From contig JAKAEH010000066.1 in the NCBI GenBank assembly GCA_021825955.1, forward strand, positions 1-6,011: a DNA stretch of 6,011 nt, read 5' to 3'. The notes under the pieces were generated by a model that did not search any database, was not told the DNA's origin, and was given only the letters and a program-made list of their open reading frames with translations. Shown piece by piece: positions 5,740 to 6,011 of this stretch. Both the position numbers and the translations under genes were made by a program. This DNA is from a bacterium (lineage in GTDB: Bacteria; Patescibacteria; Microgenomatia; Levybacterales; UBA12049). Position 1 is the stretch's first letter. Every line of letters starts with the position of its first letter.

Positions 5740-6011
5740 ATGGATATACAACTTCTTGGAAAAGATTCTCTTAAAATTAAAAGCAAAAAAACTACAGTGG
5801 CGGTTGATCCCAGAGAGTCTGTCTCTAAATTTGACGCAGACGCAGTTTTGATTATCGATAAGGAATCAGATGCTACAAGAGTAAATAATTCCCGCATCAC
5901 AATAAACGGGGCAGGGGAATATGAAGTTGCCGGACTTAAGATTACAGGGATAACAACCGACGGAGATTTAATGTATGTTTTAAATTCCGAGAATGTTGAT
6001 ACTGTTGTTGC
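5740..6011 (+). CDS. Metallo-beta-lactamase-fold (UlaG/COG2220-like) protein lacking metal ligands, N-terminal part
   Basis: Open from the ATG at 5740 to the window end; 90 full codons are visible and the 3' end lies outside. The order of segments follows UlaG-like MBL proteins: MDIQLLGKDSLKIK (in relatives, xGHSxFxIK), VAVDP (23-24 = the DP turn), ADAVLII (33-39), then INGAGEYEVAGLKITGI (55-71), which corresponds to the family's GPGEYE(V/I)xGxxIxGI. The metal-binding SHxHxDH segment that should follow ADAVLII reads DKESDATRV here, so all its histidines are gone. The GHS histidine is Lys8, and no His follows GI. A hydrolase activity using the usual two-zinc site is therefore unlikely; a structural or regulatory role is inferred. 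It is transcribed divergently from the operon. There is no good SD: only a weak GAG 5 nt before the ATG, and an AGG 14 nt away. The fold assignment is fairly sure, the loss of ligands is seen directly, and the function is unknown. Confidence 0.75.
   Translation, partial: MDIQLLGKDSLKIKSKKTTVAVDPRESVSKFDADAVLIIDKESDATRVNNSRITINGAGEYEVAGLKITGITTDGDLMYVLNSENVDTVV

Overview
This is an AT-rich, very compact bacterial window holding eight protein genes, two of them cut by the window edges, and almost no spare DNA. The gene set and style suggest a Candidate Phyla Radiation (Patescibacteria) genome, possibly Microgenomates. The supporting signs are tiny gaps, small membrane-anchored proteins with Pro/Thr linkers, a metallo-beta-lactamase-fold protein of the GxGEYE type, and a lack of Shine-Dalgarno (SD) sequences. 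This placement is an inference from gene content, not from a marker gene. The standard code fits: no gene needs TGA read as sense, and the seven visible stops are six TAA and one TAG.

Layout. At the left edge, on +, is the C-terminal part of a P-loop nucleotide/dephospho-CoA kinase-like protein (to 289). It converges on, and overlaps by 14 bp, the last gene of a six-gene minus-strand run (5665 down to 276). In order of transcription the run holds: a membrane-anchored Ig-like protein; a secreted protein with two copies of one beta-rich module; an M24 metallopeptidase of the Xaa-Pro type; an AI-2E/PerM-family membrane protein; histidyl-tRNA synthetase (hisS); and an EamA/DMT transporter. Gaps are 3, 4, 2, 20 and 6 bp, so this is very probably one operon. 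At the right edge, on + and divergent from the operon, is the N-terminal part of a metallo-beta-lactamase-like protein that has lost its metal-binding histidines.

Regulation. The only real intergenic region is 5666-5739. It carries a near-ideal sigma70-type promoter for the operon (TTGACA, 17 bp, TATTAT) whose predicted start lies only about 5 nt before the first ATG, and a weaker divergent promoter for the right-edge gene. None of the visible true gene starts has a well-placed SD, while several have a -10-like hexamer just before the ATG. Leaderless or near-leaderless expression is therefore a reasonable hypothesis. No rho-independent terminator was seen.

How the genes fit together. The first two genes make exported proteins (Ig-like and two-repeat) that share a Pro/Thr/Ser linker after the membrane segment, so they may act together at the cell surface. 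The next genes are housekeeping or transport functions (peptide turnover, membrane permease, His-tRNA charging, metabolite export or uptake) with no evident single pathway. There are no RNA genes, mobile elements or CRISPR arrays. I did not find a clearly new multi-gene system. The most unusual items are the metal-site-less MBL protein, the exported two-gene pair, and the SD-less, -10-adjacent gene starts.
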